Shown here one piece after another: positions 19,956-26,887 of a DNA stretch of 26,887 nt. Position numbers and translations under genes: made by a program. The DNA lies in the IMG/VR virus record IMGVR_UViG_3300019776_000484, positions 1 to 26,887 of that record; one strand, written 5' to 3'. This DNA comes from a virus. The notes under the pieces were generated by a model. The model did no database searches. It was not told the DNA's origin and worked only from the letters and a program-made list of their open reading frames with translations. Numbering within the stretch: the first letter of the stretch is position 1; each line of letters begins with the position of its first letter.

Positions 19956-21511
19956 GCCAGTATAAGATCGTTTAGTTGGCCGGTAACTCTGAATGTGTAT
20001 TCATTTAGATTGCCGGCTTGATCTATTAGTGTTCCAGGAATAACACCATGACTTTGTGGAATTACAGTATATACTGGTGTTGTTTCAGTCTGTGTGCCAC
20101 TGGTGTATGTAGATGGACCATAGACGCCAATGTAATCATAATTAGTGGGCAATCTGGATACTAATGCGCCATTGCCACTTGCCCCACTCACAGCAATAAT
20201 ATCATCACGAACACTGATGCCTACTCCGTAGATAGCAGTCTGAAATGTTCCTAATGTCCAGTTTTTAGTACAAACTCCGCTGATGGTATCAATCTCTAAT
20301 ATCCATACGCTATGATATCCAGGATTATATTCAGCGGCTATGTATAGTTTGTCTCCAGAGATTACAGCGCCCCACATATAGTTTGTGACTAATCCGCTGT
20401 CTATATTATCATAGTATCGTTGCCATACGATATTATCGGTATCGTCTAACTTAAACACAGTCAATGTGGCAATTTCTGGACCAGGTGTGGTCATTATTAC
20501 ATAAGTGTTATTGTCTTGTGGTATGGCATTTAGTAGATCTGCTCCAGCAACAGCAGCCAATCTTACCGTTCTGCCAACTACCATACTACCATCACTGGCA
20601 TTAATTCTGCCAACAGCACAGAAATTTCCGCTATAACAAATGGTATCATTACTGCTATCATAGAATAGATGATTGATCCAGTAATTACTTGGTGTAGTGA
20701 TTTTTACTTGATATTGTAATACACCACTGCTGTTGTATTTGGCTATAGTTGGATCGCCATAGAACTGACCAAAACCAATATAAACATTATCATCAGTATC
20801 GATACATAGTGCTGGAGGGAATTGAGCAAATTCCACCTCACCTGGAATGCCAGTAGTAAGCACTCGTTGCCACACTAATGTACCACTGCTGCTGTATTTG
20901 AATACAACTACATCATAGACACCTGGTGGTCCAGAACCACCACCATCGCTGCGTAATCCAAATACATATAGGTCATTGTTGCTATCCACTACGCAACGAA
21001 ATAACTGAGCGCCATACACATGATTAACACTAACATATCGTTGCCAAAGTATTGCGCCAGAATTATCAGTCTTTGTAACTGCGCCATAATAAGTGATTGC
21101 TCCCGTAGTAATGAATGTTCCAATGTAATATGTATTACCACTGCTATCTATGGCACAATCAGCGTATGATACTGATTGTGTTGCTTGCGCTAAGTGTGAT
21201 CCAAAATACAATTTGCTACAATCGCAATCGATTCCACTTATATTGGTCCAAGTACTTAATACTGTGGTGCCATCTGCTCTGGTTAATGTGATGTTATAGT
21301 AGCCAACATCAAGAAACACATTGGTGTTTATATAACCACTGCTATCCAATACAATAGGATTTGAGTTTTCTACTGTGCCTGATCTGTTTGAGTAGGTTGT
21401 TTTCTCTGTGCTGAATGATCCACCCTCGTAAAAGAACAACTTACCTCCAGCCAATGGATTGCCATTAGGGTCGAAGTATTGATTTTGGATTACGGGGCAA
21501 ATTAGCGCCAT
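19952..21511 (-). CDS. Tail fibre with beta-propeller-like repeats
   Basis: The 519-residue protein begins with the N-terminal fold common in phage tail fibres and spikes (FDPNGNPLAGGKLFFYEGGS, then YSNRSGTVENSNPIVLDSSG, VGYYNITLTRADGT), which anchors them to the virion. Residues about 110-450 contain repeats of the type 'VDSNNDLYVFG...YSSSGTLVWQR', repeated with variations such as GAILWQRYVS and DNIVWQRYYD. These look like blades of a beta-propeller. The C-terminus is a short sheet (YTVIPQSHGVIPG). An AAAGGA site precedes the ATG. It most likely mediates receptor recognition; a propeller in this position is less usual than a beta-helix. Confidence 0.75.
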   Translation of the reverse strand: MALICPVIQNQYFDPNGNPLAGGKLFFYEGGSFSTEKTTYSNRSGTVENSNPIVLDSSGYINTNVFLDVGYYNITLTRADGTTVLSTWTNISGIDCDCSKLYFGSHLAQATQSVSYADCAIDSSGNTYYIGTFITTGAITYYGAVTKTDNSGAILWQRYVSVNHVYGAQLFRCVVDSNNDLYVFGLRSDGGGSGPPGVYDVVVFKYSSSGTLVWQRVLTTGIPGEVEFAQFPPALCIDTDDNVYIGFGQFYGDPTIAKYNSSGVLQYQVKITTPSNYWINHLFYDSSNDTICYSGNFCAVGRINASDGSMVVGRTVRLAAVAGADLLNAIPQDNNTYVIMTTPGPEIATLTVFKLDDTDNIVWQRYYDNIDSGLVTNYMWGAVISGDKLYIAAEYNPGYHSVWILEIDTISGVCTKNWTLGTFQTAIYGVGISVRDDIIAVSGASGNGALVSRLPTNYDYIGVYGPSTYTSGTQTETTPVYTVIPQSHGVIPGTLIDQAGNLNEYTFRVTGQLNDLILA

Positions 21512-21514
21512 AGA

Positions 21515-21772
21515 TTAGTATCCTTTGCCGGCTTTTTTACTCATCTTTTTCATTGCTTGCTCACCAGTTTTAGCACCCATTCTGGTCAATAGTGTGGCGC
21601 CCTCGTGCTCAAGTTTCTCATAAGCAGGACTCTCTGCGGCTTCGTGTTGAGCGTGCATATAATCCATATCACGCATTTTGCCAGGTTTGCTGTGACCGCA
21701 AGTCTCATCACGACAAGTGCCATCCATAATTCCAGCGTAGTGATCCATTGGGTCTTTGTGTTTATGTTTCAT
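21515..21772 (-). CDS. Small Met/His-rich protein
   Basis: The 85-residue protein is rich in Lys, His and Met ([18 protein letters not shown], then [14 protein letters not shown]) and ends in a basic helix ([11 protein letters not shown]). Two Cys and several His could bind a metal, but no known finger is recognised. Its ATG overlaps the stop of the upstream 54-residue gene. The overlap sits on a run of seven A. It ends 3 bp before the fibre gene. Confidence 0.65.
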   Translation of the reverse strand: MKHKHKDPMDHYAGIMDGTCRDETCGHSKPGKMRDMDYMHAQHEAAESPAYEKLEHEGATLLTRMGAKTGEQAMKKMSKKAGKGY

Positions 21773-21933
21773 TTTTTTGCCTTTTTCTTTTCAGACTTTT
21801 TTACATCGTCATATGATTTGCCGGCTTTACTAAAGGCTATTGCTACAGCCTGGCGCTGTGGCTTGCCTGCATGCATTTCCGTGCGGATATTCTCAGCGAT
21901 TACTGCTTTACTGCTCCCTTTTTTCAGCGGCAT
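21769..21933 (-). CDS. Small basic phage protein (MPLKKG type)
   Basis: This 54-residue frame was read by hand. The product [17 protein letters not shown] followed by [18 protein letters not shown] and a Lys-rich tail closely fits a widespread small phage protein whose hallmark is 'MPLKKG...QAVAIALSKAGK'; its function is not known to me. AAGGAG lies 10-15 bp before the ATG. It overlaps the membrane protein gene upstream by 26 bp and the next gene by 4 bp. It ends GC-AAAAAAA-TGA, a slippery heptamer adjacent to the stop. Confidence 0.75.
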   Translation of the reverse strand: MPLKKGSSKAVIAENIRTEMHAGKPQRQAVAIAFSKAGKSYDDVKKSEKKKAKK

Positions 21934-22156
21934 TTTGTTGCTCCTTGGTTAATTCTGTATAAAACTCTATTCCAAACGGAACTAGAGTAAATGATTTGAT
22001 ACTACGCGCTCTGCGTCTTACTACCAATATACCAATCCATACTCCAGCGAGTAATGTTAGTGCTGTGGCAAAACCTATGCCTATAACTAGTATTTCGGTT
22101 ATGGTCGATAACCAAGCAGGTAATGTTTTGATTAGGGCAGTAAGTGATTCCAGCAT
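21908..22156 (-). CDS. Single-span membrane protein, possible holin
   Basis: The 82-residue protein has an amphipathic start ([16 protein letters not shown]), a long hydrophobic span (about 20-46, [20 protein letters not shown]), then a basic RRRARSIK stretch and a charged cytoplasmic tail ending EKREQ. It sits among tail and host-range genes, a place where lysis genes may occur. The single span plus basic stop-transfer resembles small holins or inner-membrane spanin parts, but no lysozyme gene is in the window, so the lysis role is only suggested. The ribosome site is weak. Confidence 0.55.
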   Translation of the reverse strand: MLESLTALIKTLPAWLSTITEILVIGIGFATALTLLAGVWIGILVVRRRARSIKSFTLVPFGIEFYTELTKEQQNAAEKREQ

Positions 22157-22177
22157 GATACTTGTATTTAGTTGTTA

Positions 22178-24496
22178 TTAATAGTTCTGTATTAGGCCAT
22201 ATATGTTGTTTGTTGTTGTGCTTGGGGCAATATAGGGATCAGTGGCTTGTGTAGTTGGAGGTGTAAAGTTCGATGTATATAATGCGCTTGACGCTATGAC
22301 TACATCGTCGAGATAGCCGTCCAAAAATTGAATAGGATAAGTACTGTCTAGCGCGCCAGAATTGTAAAATCCTCCAATTAAGCAACCACCGGCATTACCA
22401 GTAGTACCAGACAAGGATGCAGTCCCGGTAGATGTGCCATTGATGTATGCAGTAACAGTTCCACTGTTTCTAATAAATGCCACATGAAACCATGTATTTG
22501 TATAACTTGCCGGAGTGATGGAGCCTAAATTTGTATCGCCTATCCCATATCTTCCTACCTGTAATACTCCGTTGCCACGAAGCCATAATCTCCAAACATT
22601 GTTTGCGCTAGTACCCGAATTCGCTATACCCATAGTAAGCAATCCATTGCCGACTTCTGCCGCGTTTACATTCCAATTTCTGATATATGCCCAACACATA
22701 AAGGTCCAGTTGCCTGTACCCCAGTTAGTTATCGGTCTTGGAATATATAAGCAAGAGTTTAATCTGTTAGTAGTATATGTTAAACTGGCTGCTCCAAATT
22801 TCTTTTCTGTGGTGCTAGTGGTAATATCTCTTATAGCATATACGGGATTAGGAAGAGTATCATTATCCTGAATGGTTGCGCGCTCAAATTTACATAGCAA
22901 TACTGTTTGCGTACTAGCAAATGTTGTATCAACATTAGTGGTGCTTGGATAACTTGCTGCACTTGCTGCGCCGCTTACATCAACTGGCTGTATGCTTGGG
23001 GGAGTAAAAGTTCCAGTGTATACAGCAGTTCCTTTAACTATACGAATACCAGTAATATATCCGTTCATGACGCTAGATGGATATTGAACTCCTAGACCTA
23101 ATGTGCCATTAGTAACAACAGTAGTTTCTTGATATCCGCCTATACGCAATGGCGCTGTTGCAGGAGTATTAATCGCGCCACTAATAGTACCCACTGTACT
23201 TGCTAATACACCATTCAAGTATAATCTTAAGTTGGATCCACTTCTAACAGCAGCCACATGATTCCATTGATTTGCTGGAACAGTAGTAGTTCCAGTAAAG
23301 TTAGTTTGCGTACTGCCGATCAAATAAGTCAATTGTATTTGATTACTAGAATTTACTGAAAAAATAAATCCGGAATTAGCGGTAACTCCGCTATTCCAAG
23401 TACCGCAAACTACATGAGCACTATTATTTTGACGATACACCCATGCTTCTACGGTAAAATCTCCACTACCTAATCCAAAATCAGCACTGGCTGGACTATC
23501 AATAAAAGTATATGTCCCGTCAAACCAATAACTACCGTATGTTCCCCCACCACTATATGGGTTGAATCTAGTCTGGCCTCCGATCGGTGCCCAAGTCAAT
23601 GAACTAGGCGCCAAACCTTTTACATTGTTGGTGCTGCTATCGACTACACGTGGATTATTAAAGTTTAGCAATAGACTGGTTTCTGTTCCACTAATAGCAG
23701 CAATATTTGTTCCAGCACTTTGTGTAGCAGTTAATGGACTGGTTGGTACTGTGAAAGTTCCTGTATATACTCCGATACCCTTAACAACACGCACATTAGA
23801 AATTGAACCTCTAAACGCGCTGGTTGTTAAGAAATTAGTTGGCGAGGGAGAATCTACTCCTATAACAGGTCTATCTGCGTTAGTTATATAATTATTGCCA
23901 TCTGTATAGTTGGATCCAGTTTGCACGCCATTTAAGTACATTCTGGTTGTTCCGCTTATTCTTACCACAGCAACATGATTCCAAGCATTAAGAGTAATAG
24001 TCGAACTAGTTATTCTATCTGCGGCAGATACAAGATATCTTACAGTGGTGATACCGCCGCTATCTCTGAAAACATATAATGTTGGTGCTACTTGATTAGC
24101 AGCATTCCTCCAGTCAATTATAGTATTGCCTGTGTTATTAGTCATGGACGGAATAAAAAACCAAGTTTCTATTGTAAAATCACCGGTGCTCATAGCCAAT
24201 GGCGTATTTGTTCCTGATACTTGTAACCAATCCCCAGATCCGTCTAAAAATAAACTGCCCCCAGTTCCAGCAGCGAATGGAGTAATTTGAGTTTGACTTG
24301 GGAATCCCGCTATGTTGGATATGTAATAGCCATAACTACTACTATCTACGATTTCAGTGTTACTAACATTGTTAGTAGTTTGATTGGCATTAAGTAATCC
24401 GGATAAGTTATAACTGACATCGGGACCAGGTCTGCTAATATTAGGCAGTGTGCTCTTACCAATAAATCCCTCACGCGATATATGAACTTTAGCCAT
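22178..24496 (-). CDS. Tail protein with three LamG/ConA-like domains
   Basis: The 772-residue protein contains three jelly-roll LamG-type domains of the same design, at roughly residues 80-250, 310-490 and 570-750. Each shows GDFTIETW / GDFTVEAW / GNWTFMCW, then WNHVAVVR / WNHVAAVR / WFHVAFIR, then MYLNG / LYLNG / AYING, and ends 'VYTGTFT(V/P)P' or 'LYTSNFTPP'. Such domains bind carbohydrates, so the protein is a candidate for surface glycan attachment. The ATG at 24496 overlaps the previous TAA (TAATG). Its large size and threefold repeat suggest growth by tandem duplication. Not a depolymerase: no catalytic fold is visible. Confidence 0.75.
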   Translation of the reverse strand: MAKVHISREGFIGKSTLPNISRPGPDVSYNLSGLLNANQTTNNVSNTEIVDSSSYGYYISNIAGFPSQTQITPFAAGTGGSLFLDGSGDWLQVSGTNTPLAMSTGDFTIETWFFIPSMTNNTGNTIIDWRNAANQVAPTLYVFRDSGGITTVRYLVSAADRITSSTITLNAWNHVAVVRISGTTRMYLNGVQTGSNYTDGNNYITNADRPVIGVDSPSPTNFLTTSAFRGSISNVRVVKGIGVYTGTFTVPTSPLTATQSAGTNIAAISGTETSLLLNFNNPRVVDSSTNNVKGLAPSSLTWAPIGGQTRFNPYSGGGTYGSYWFDGTYTFIDSPASADFGLGSGDFTVEAWVYRQNNSAHVVCGTWNSGVTANSGFIFSVNSSNQIQLTYLIGSTQTNFTGTTTVPANQWNHVAAVRSGSNLRLYLNGVLASTVGTISGAINTPATAPLRIGGYQETTVVTNGTLGLGVQYPSSVMNGYITGIRIVKGTAVYTGTFTPPSIQPVDVSGAASAASYPSTTNVDTTFASTQTVLLCKFERATIQDNDTLPNPVYAIRDITTSTTEKKFGAASLTYTTNRLNSCLYIPRPITNWGTGNWTFMCWAYIRNWNVNAAEVGNGLLTMGIANSGTSANNVWRLWLRGNGVLQVGRYGIGDTNLGSITPASYTNTWFHVAFIRNSGTVTAYINGTSTGTASLSGTTGNAGGCLIGGFYNSGALDSTYPIQFLDGYLDDVVIASSALYTSNFTPPTTQATDPYIAPSTTTNNIYGLIQNY

Positions 24497-24831
24497 TAAG
24501 TGATCTCCAAGCAACTAACAGTAACGCTAAGATAGTTAGCCACGCTTGCTGTTGCTCGCAGTTTTTCTCCTGCTTTAAGCACTATCTTATTACTGACTGC
24601 TTCTAGAGTGGTGTTTTGTGGAATAGCAACCAAATACAATATGGTGCTCAATACATTATTACTGCTATCAGTTAGAACAAGATTGACATTGCTACTATTA
24701 GCGCCGTTTGTATTAGCAATCAATGTGCTCAATACAATGCTAACTGCTCCCGCACTTGCTGGTGCCTGATAAACATCAGTAATATTAGTTGTAGTAAGAT
24801 TGGTTTTTGCGTTATTAAAAGTGTTTGCCAT
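24496..24831 (-). CDS. Small virion or tail structural protein
   Basis: The 111-residue protein is beta-rich: ITDVYQAPASAGAVSIVLS, VNLVLTDSSNNVLSTILY, VAIPQNTTLEAV, KIVLKAGEKLRATASVAN and a final CLEIT. This 'MANTFNNA...ytapa...PIPxxTxL...GekLrv...leIt' pattern is common near fibre genes of aquatic phages and is usually taken as a tail structural protein. An AAAGGA site precedes it and it is coupled to the LamG gene downstream. Confidence 0.65.
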   Translation of the reverse strand: MANTFNNAKTNLTTTNITDVYQAPASAGAVSIVLSTLIANTNGANSSNVNLVLTDSSNNVLSTILYLVAIPQNTTLEAVSNKIVLKAGEKLRATASVANYLSVTVSCLEIT

Positions 24832-24840
24832 ATTATTCCT

Positions 24841-25671
24841 TTAGCCTCCCAATGCTATAGCATAAACTATGGCATCGTCTACTGTGGCTGCTGTGGCCCA
24901 TTGTGTAGTTGTGCCTGTTGTTTGTAAAAATTTACCAGCATTGCCGGTTTGACTGGGTAATATTCCATTTAGTGCTGTGTTTGGTGCTTCGTTCTTCCAT
25001 AGACTGGTTGCGCTATCATATTGTAGCAAACTATTATCAGCCACTGGATCAGTGATTAGCACATCGTGTATCTCATTTAGTTCGTAGCCGTTTTGTGGCT
25101 TTACATAGATGGCACCGCTACTAGCATTCTGTTTCAGAACTACTCCTACGAATACTAGATTGGCTGGTGCTACTGGCTTTGTGCTTGTGTAGTTTCCAGC
25201 AGTTCCAAGCCATAATATAGTGCCTGGGGCATATGCGTTGGTATTGATGCCATTGATATTGCCCTGTGTGATTACAAAGCCTTCAGCGCCGGCAGCAATA
25301 GTCTCAGCCACTACACCGAATGTTTTGCTACTGGTTGTGTCGCTAGTATTATCTGCCAATGATACAGCAATACGCTGACCCTGTGCTCCTGAGATATAAA
25401 CCACTTGACCCTTGGTCATTGTGCTAGCAGTATCGTTATAACATAATGTGGCTAGGTCTTCGCCAATTCGTAATGTGACATTACCGCCTTTAACTACATA
25501 TTGTAGCATTCCATAGCCAGTGTCCCATTGCTGTCTAGCAACGGCTGTAGCAGGCGTGGCTGTTGTATCCCACTGAACATAGTCTAGATTATCAACAGCA
25601 ATAACATTACCATCGACATCTTCTACGCCGATCTGATAAAAGTTACTGTTAACTTGATTATTTGTTGCCAT
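24841..25671 (-). CDS. Tail fibre protein
   Basis: The 276-residue protein has an N-terminal region (DYVQWDTTAT, QWDTGYGMLQYVVKGGNVTL) that I recognise from tail-fibre proteins of marine phages, followed by a carbohydrate-module-like beta domain (GQVVYISGAQGQRIAVSLAD, TFGVVAETI, EGFVITQG, PGTILWLG). The end has the motif LNEIHDVLIT and a fibre-type QTGNAGKFLQTTG. It sits between two other fibre genes in a minus-strand operon. A fibre connector or shaft is likely; receptor binding is possible. Confidence 0.7.
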   Translation of the reverse strand: MATNNQVNSNFYQIGVEDVDGNVIAVDNLDYVQWDTTATPATAVARQQWDTGYGMLQYVVKGGNVTLRIGEDLATLCYNDTASTMTKGQVVYISGAQGQRIAVSLADNTSDTTSSKTFGVVAETIAAGAEGFVITQGNINGINTNAYAPGTILWLGTAGNYTSTKPVAPANLVFVGVVLKQNASSGAIYVKPQNGYELNEIHDVLITDPVADNSLLQYDSATSLWKNEAPNTALNGILPSQTGNAGKFLQTTGTTTQWATAATVDDAIVYAIALGG

Positions 25672-25695
25672 TGTTTAGTGTCCTATTAGTATTTA

Positions 25696-26406
25696 TTAGT
25701 TTGTTCCAGCAGTTAAGTATCGAATGATGAATATTCCATCACCCCCACCCCCGTTATTACTACTTGTTGCTCCTCCACCACCACCGCTACCGGTACCCGG
25801 AGAACCTGCCGTAGCGTTTGTTGGTCCCTGATAAGTGCCACCGGTTCCGCCACCTGTTGTACCACCAGTTCCGGCAGTAAAATTTGCACCACCACCGCCT
25901 CCAGCGCCGTATCTTACACTAACGCCACTAATACTAGATAACACTCCGTTGTTTCCGTTAGTTGCAGCAGTTCCTGTACCTAATCCTCCAGTACCGCCAG
26001 ACCCTGATCCGCCAACAGACGCGCCACCAGTTCTAAATGATCCGTTATTTCCTTTAAGAGCAGTAAAAAGAGACCCAACAGTAGTATTTTGTTGACTGCC
26101 CCCAATAGTAACTGCATAACTGCCCGAATTTATCGTGGTGGTCCCAGTTAAAGTTTGTCCTCCGCTGCCACCACCACCGCCTCTTCCGGATTCGCTTCCA
26201 GCAATATCGTAATTACCAGTGTCGCCTCGCCCACCACCACCAACTACGAGATAATCACAAGCAAGATTGCCACCTGATATTCCAAGTGTGCCATTACCGG
26301 TAAATGTACGAACACTATAGGATCCGTCAAATGTGAGTGTGCCACCTGTAACCGTTATGGTTGATGGTGCCGGTTGTTTATAGAATCCAACTCTAGTAGC
26401 AAACAT
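25696..26406 (-). CDS. Glycine-rich tail tip / adhesin-like protein
   Basis: The 236-residue protein has a short beta start (TVTGGTLTFDGSYSVRTFTG), then CDYLVVGGGGRGD and long Gly-rich blocks (GRGGGGGSGG, GGSGSGGTGG, GAGGGGG, GTGSGGGGG) and ends GDGIFIIRYLTAG. The 'YLVVGGGG...GGGGSGG...FIIRY' layout is common in tail tip proteins of aquatic phages. Poly-Gly stretches can pack as polyglycine II sandwiches, as known in T-even-type adhesins, with variable loops contacting the receptor. The ATG overlaps the preceding TAA (TAATG). Confidence 0.7.
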   Translation of the reverse strand: MFATRVGFYKQPAPSTITVTGGTLTFDGSYSVRTFTGNGTLGISGGNLACDYLVVGGGGRGDTGNYDIAGSESGRGGGGGSGGQTLTGTTTINSGSYAVTIGGSQQNTTVGSLFTALKGNNGSFRTGGASVGGSGSGGTGGLGTGTAATNGNNGVLSSISGVSVRYGAGGGGGANFTAGTGGTTGGGTGGTYQGPTNATAGSPGTGSGGGGGATSSNNGGGGDGIFIIRYLTAGTN

Positions 26407-26887
26407 TATACATACCCAGTAGTTAGTGAGGCATAATAAGTAGTTCCATCATAGAATACGCTAATAATATCTCTGGAACCGACGGCAGTGCTCAATGTCT
26501 TGTTTCCGCCAGCAAATCTCCAACTGCTGGTTAGAGTATAACTTCCACTACCGCCCTGCGTTAGTATGATGGTCATACTAGTTCCAGCGGCCACATTGGT
26601 AATAGCATTTAGAGTTATGCTGCCAGTCAATGTGTAATTGTAGATAGTTCCGCTAGCGGCATTAGGTGTGATAGTCCCACTAACACTGCCGCCTGCTACT
26701 GTGGTTTCTTGATACTGAGTTAGTGTGACATTGCTAGTCCAAGTAGGAACTCCACCACTTACTGTTAATAACTGATTAGTAGAACCTATTGCGCGTTTTG
26801 CTAATGTGTTTGTGCCACTGGCGTAAAGTATGTCTCCAGTAGTATAAGTAGATAATCCTGTTCCGCCGCTTGTAGAAGCCAATGTGC
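26406..26887 (-). CDS. Tail fibre protein, N-terminus outside the window
   Basis: The visible 160 residues show the repeat signature LASTSGGTGLSTYTTGDILY, then LTVSGGVPTWTSN, then a beta domain ending in VFYDGTTYYASL. This is the C-terminal part of a typical long fibre with 'TSGGTGL' repeats. The frame stays open to the right edge, with no ATG; the first possible start is a TTG inside the repeat, so the gene extends beyond 26887. It overlaps the next gene as TAATG. Confidence 0.7.
   Translation of the reverse strand, partial: TLASTSGGTGLSTYTTGDILYASGTNTLAKRAIGSTNQLLTVSGGVPTWTSNVTLTQYQETTVAGGSVSGTITPNAASGTIYNYTLTGSITLNAITNVAAGTSMTIILTQGGSGSYTLTSSWRFAGGNKTLSTAVGSRDIISVFYDGTTYYASLTTGYV

Noticed and set aside
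19952-21511. Diversity-generating retroelement target in the fibre gene
   Set aside because: No reverse transcriptase gene, no template repeat and no C-type lectin end was seen in the window.
25835-26095. Proline-rich plus-strand frame
   Set aside because: It is the complement of the glycine-rich minus-strand gene; Gly codons read in reverse as Pro.
1-26887. tRNA genes, integrase, lysozyme or DNA polymerase
   Set aside because: None was recognised on either strand; lysis and replication functions other than the helicase must lie outside the window.

Overview
The window is a stretch of a tailed double-stranded DNA phage genome (Caudoviricetes). The head and neck genes are of the P22 podovirus type: small and large terminase, portal, scaffold, coat with an apparent inserted domain, gp4-like adaptors, and a gp10-like hub. 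The tail genes (LamG-like, glycine-rich and 'TSGGTGL' fibre proteins) resemble those common in aquatic phages. The DNA is moderately AT-rich, the early promoters are near-perfect sigma-70 promoters, and most starts have AGGA/GGAG ribosome sites, so a Gram-negative, probably aquatic, bacterial host is likely. No integrase, repressor, polymerase, tRNA or CRISPR was recognised.

Layout. (1) 0.5-12.5 kb, minus strand: the packaging, head and neck block, transcribed right to left as terS, terL, portal, a 49-residue coupled gene, scaffold, coat, a small head protein, two gp4-like adaptor paralogues, a 64-residue gene and the gp10-like hub. Six putative mobile or homing-type genes interrupt or abut the wider window: four belong to one paralogous family with no recognisable catalytic motif and NUMOD-like DNA-binding tails (66-521, 1974-2483, 3500-3967, 10201-10641), and two are HNH plus AP2 proteins (7412-7882, 18599-19075). 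(2) 12.5-17.4 kb, minus strand: an early region of very small genes, several driven by a repeated cassette made of a TTGACA-17-TATAAT promoter, a 15-bp palindromic operator in the spacer and a conserved leader, followed upstream by a DEAD-like helicase gene. (3) 17.4-19.95 kb, plus strand: a tightly overlapping operon of small unknown proteins starting with a standalone NUMOD-like/AT-hook protein and carrying the second HNH-AP2 gene. (4) 19.95-26.89 kb, minus strand: fibre and host-range genes with a small membrane protein and two short basic or His-rich proteins; the last gene runs off the right edge.

The most interesting signals are the array of five operator-bearing early promoters (13.8-15.2 kb), the family of motif-less homing-like proteins, a perfect 12-bp inverted repeat able to sequester the terS ribosome site only on read-through transcripts, and a slippery A AAA AAA heptamer directly before a stop at 21.77 kb. 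Several small genes under 60 codons were found by hand (7879-8028, 13139-13309, 15218-15385, 21769-21933). All product names are based on sequence recognition without database searches.
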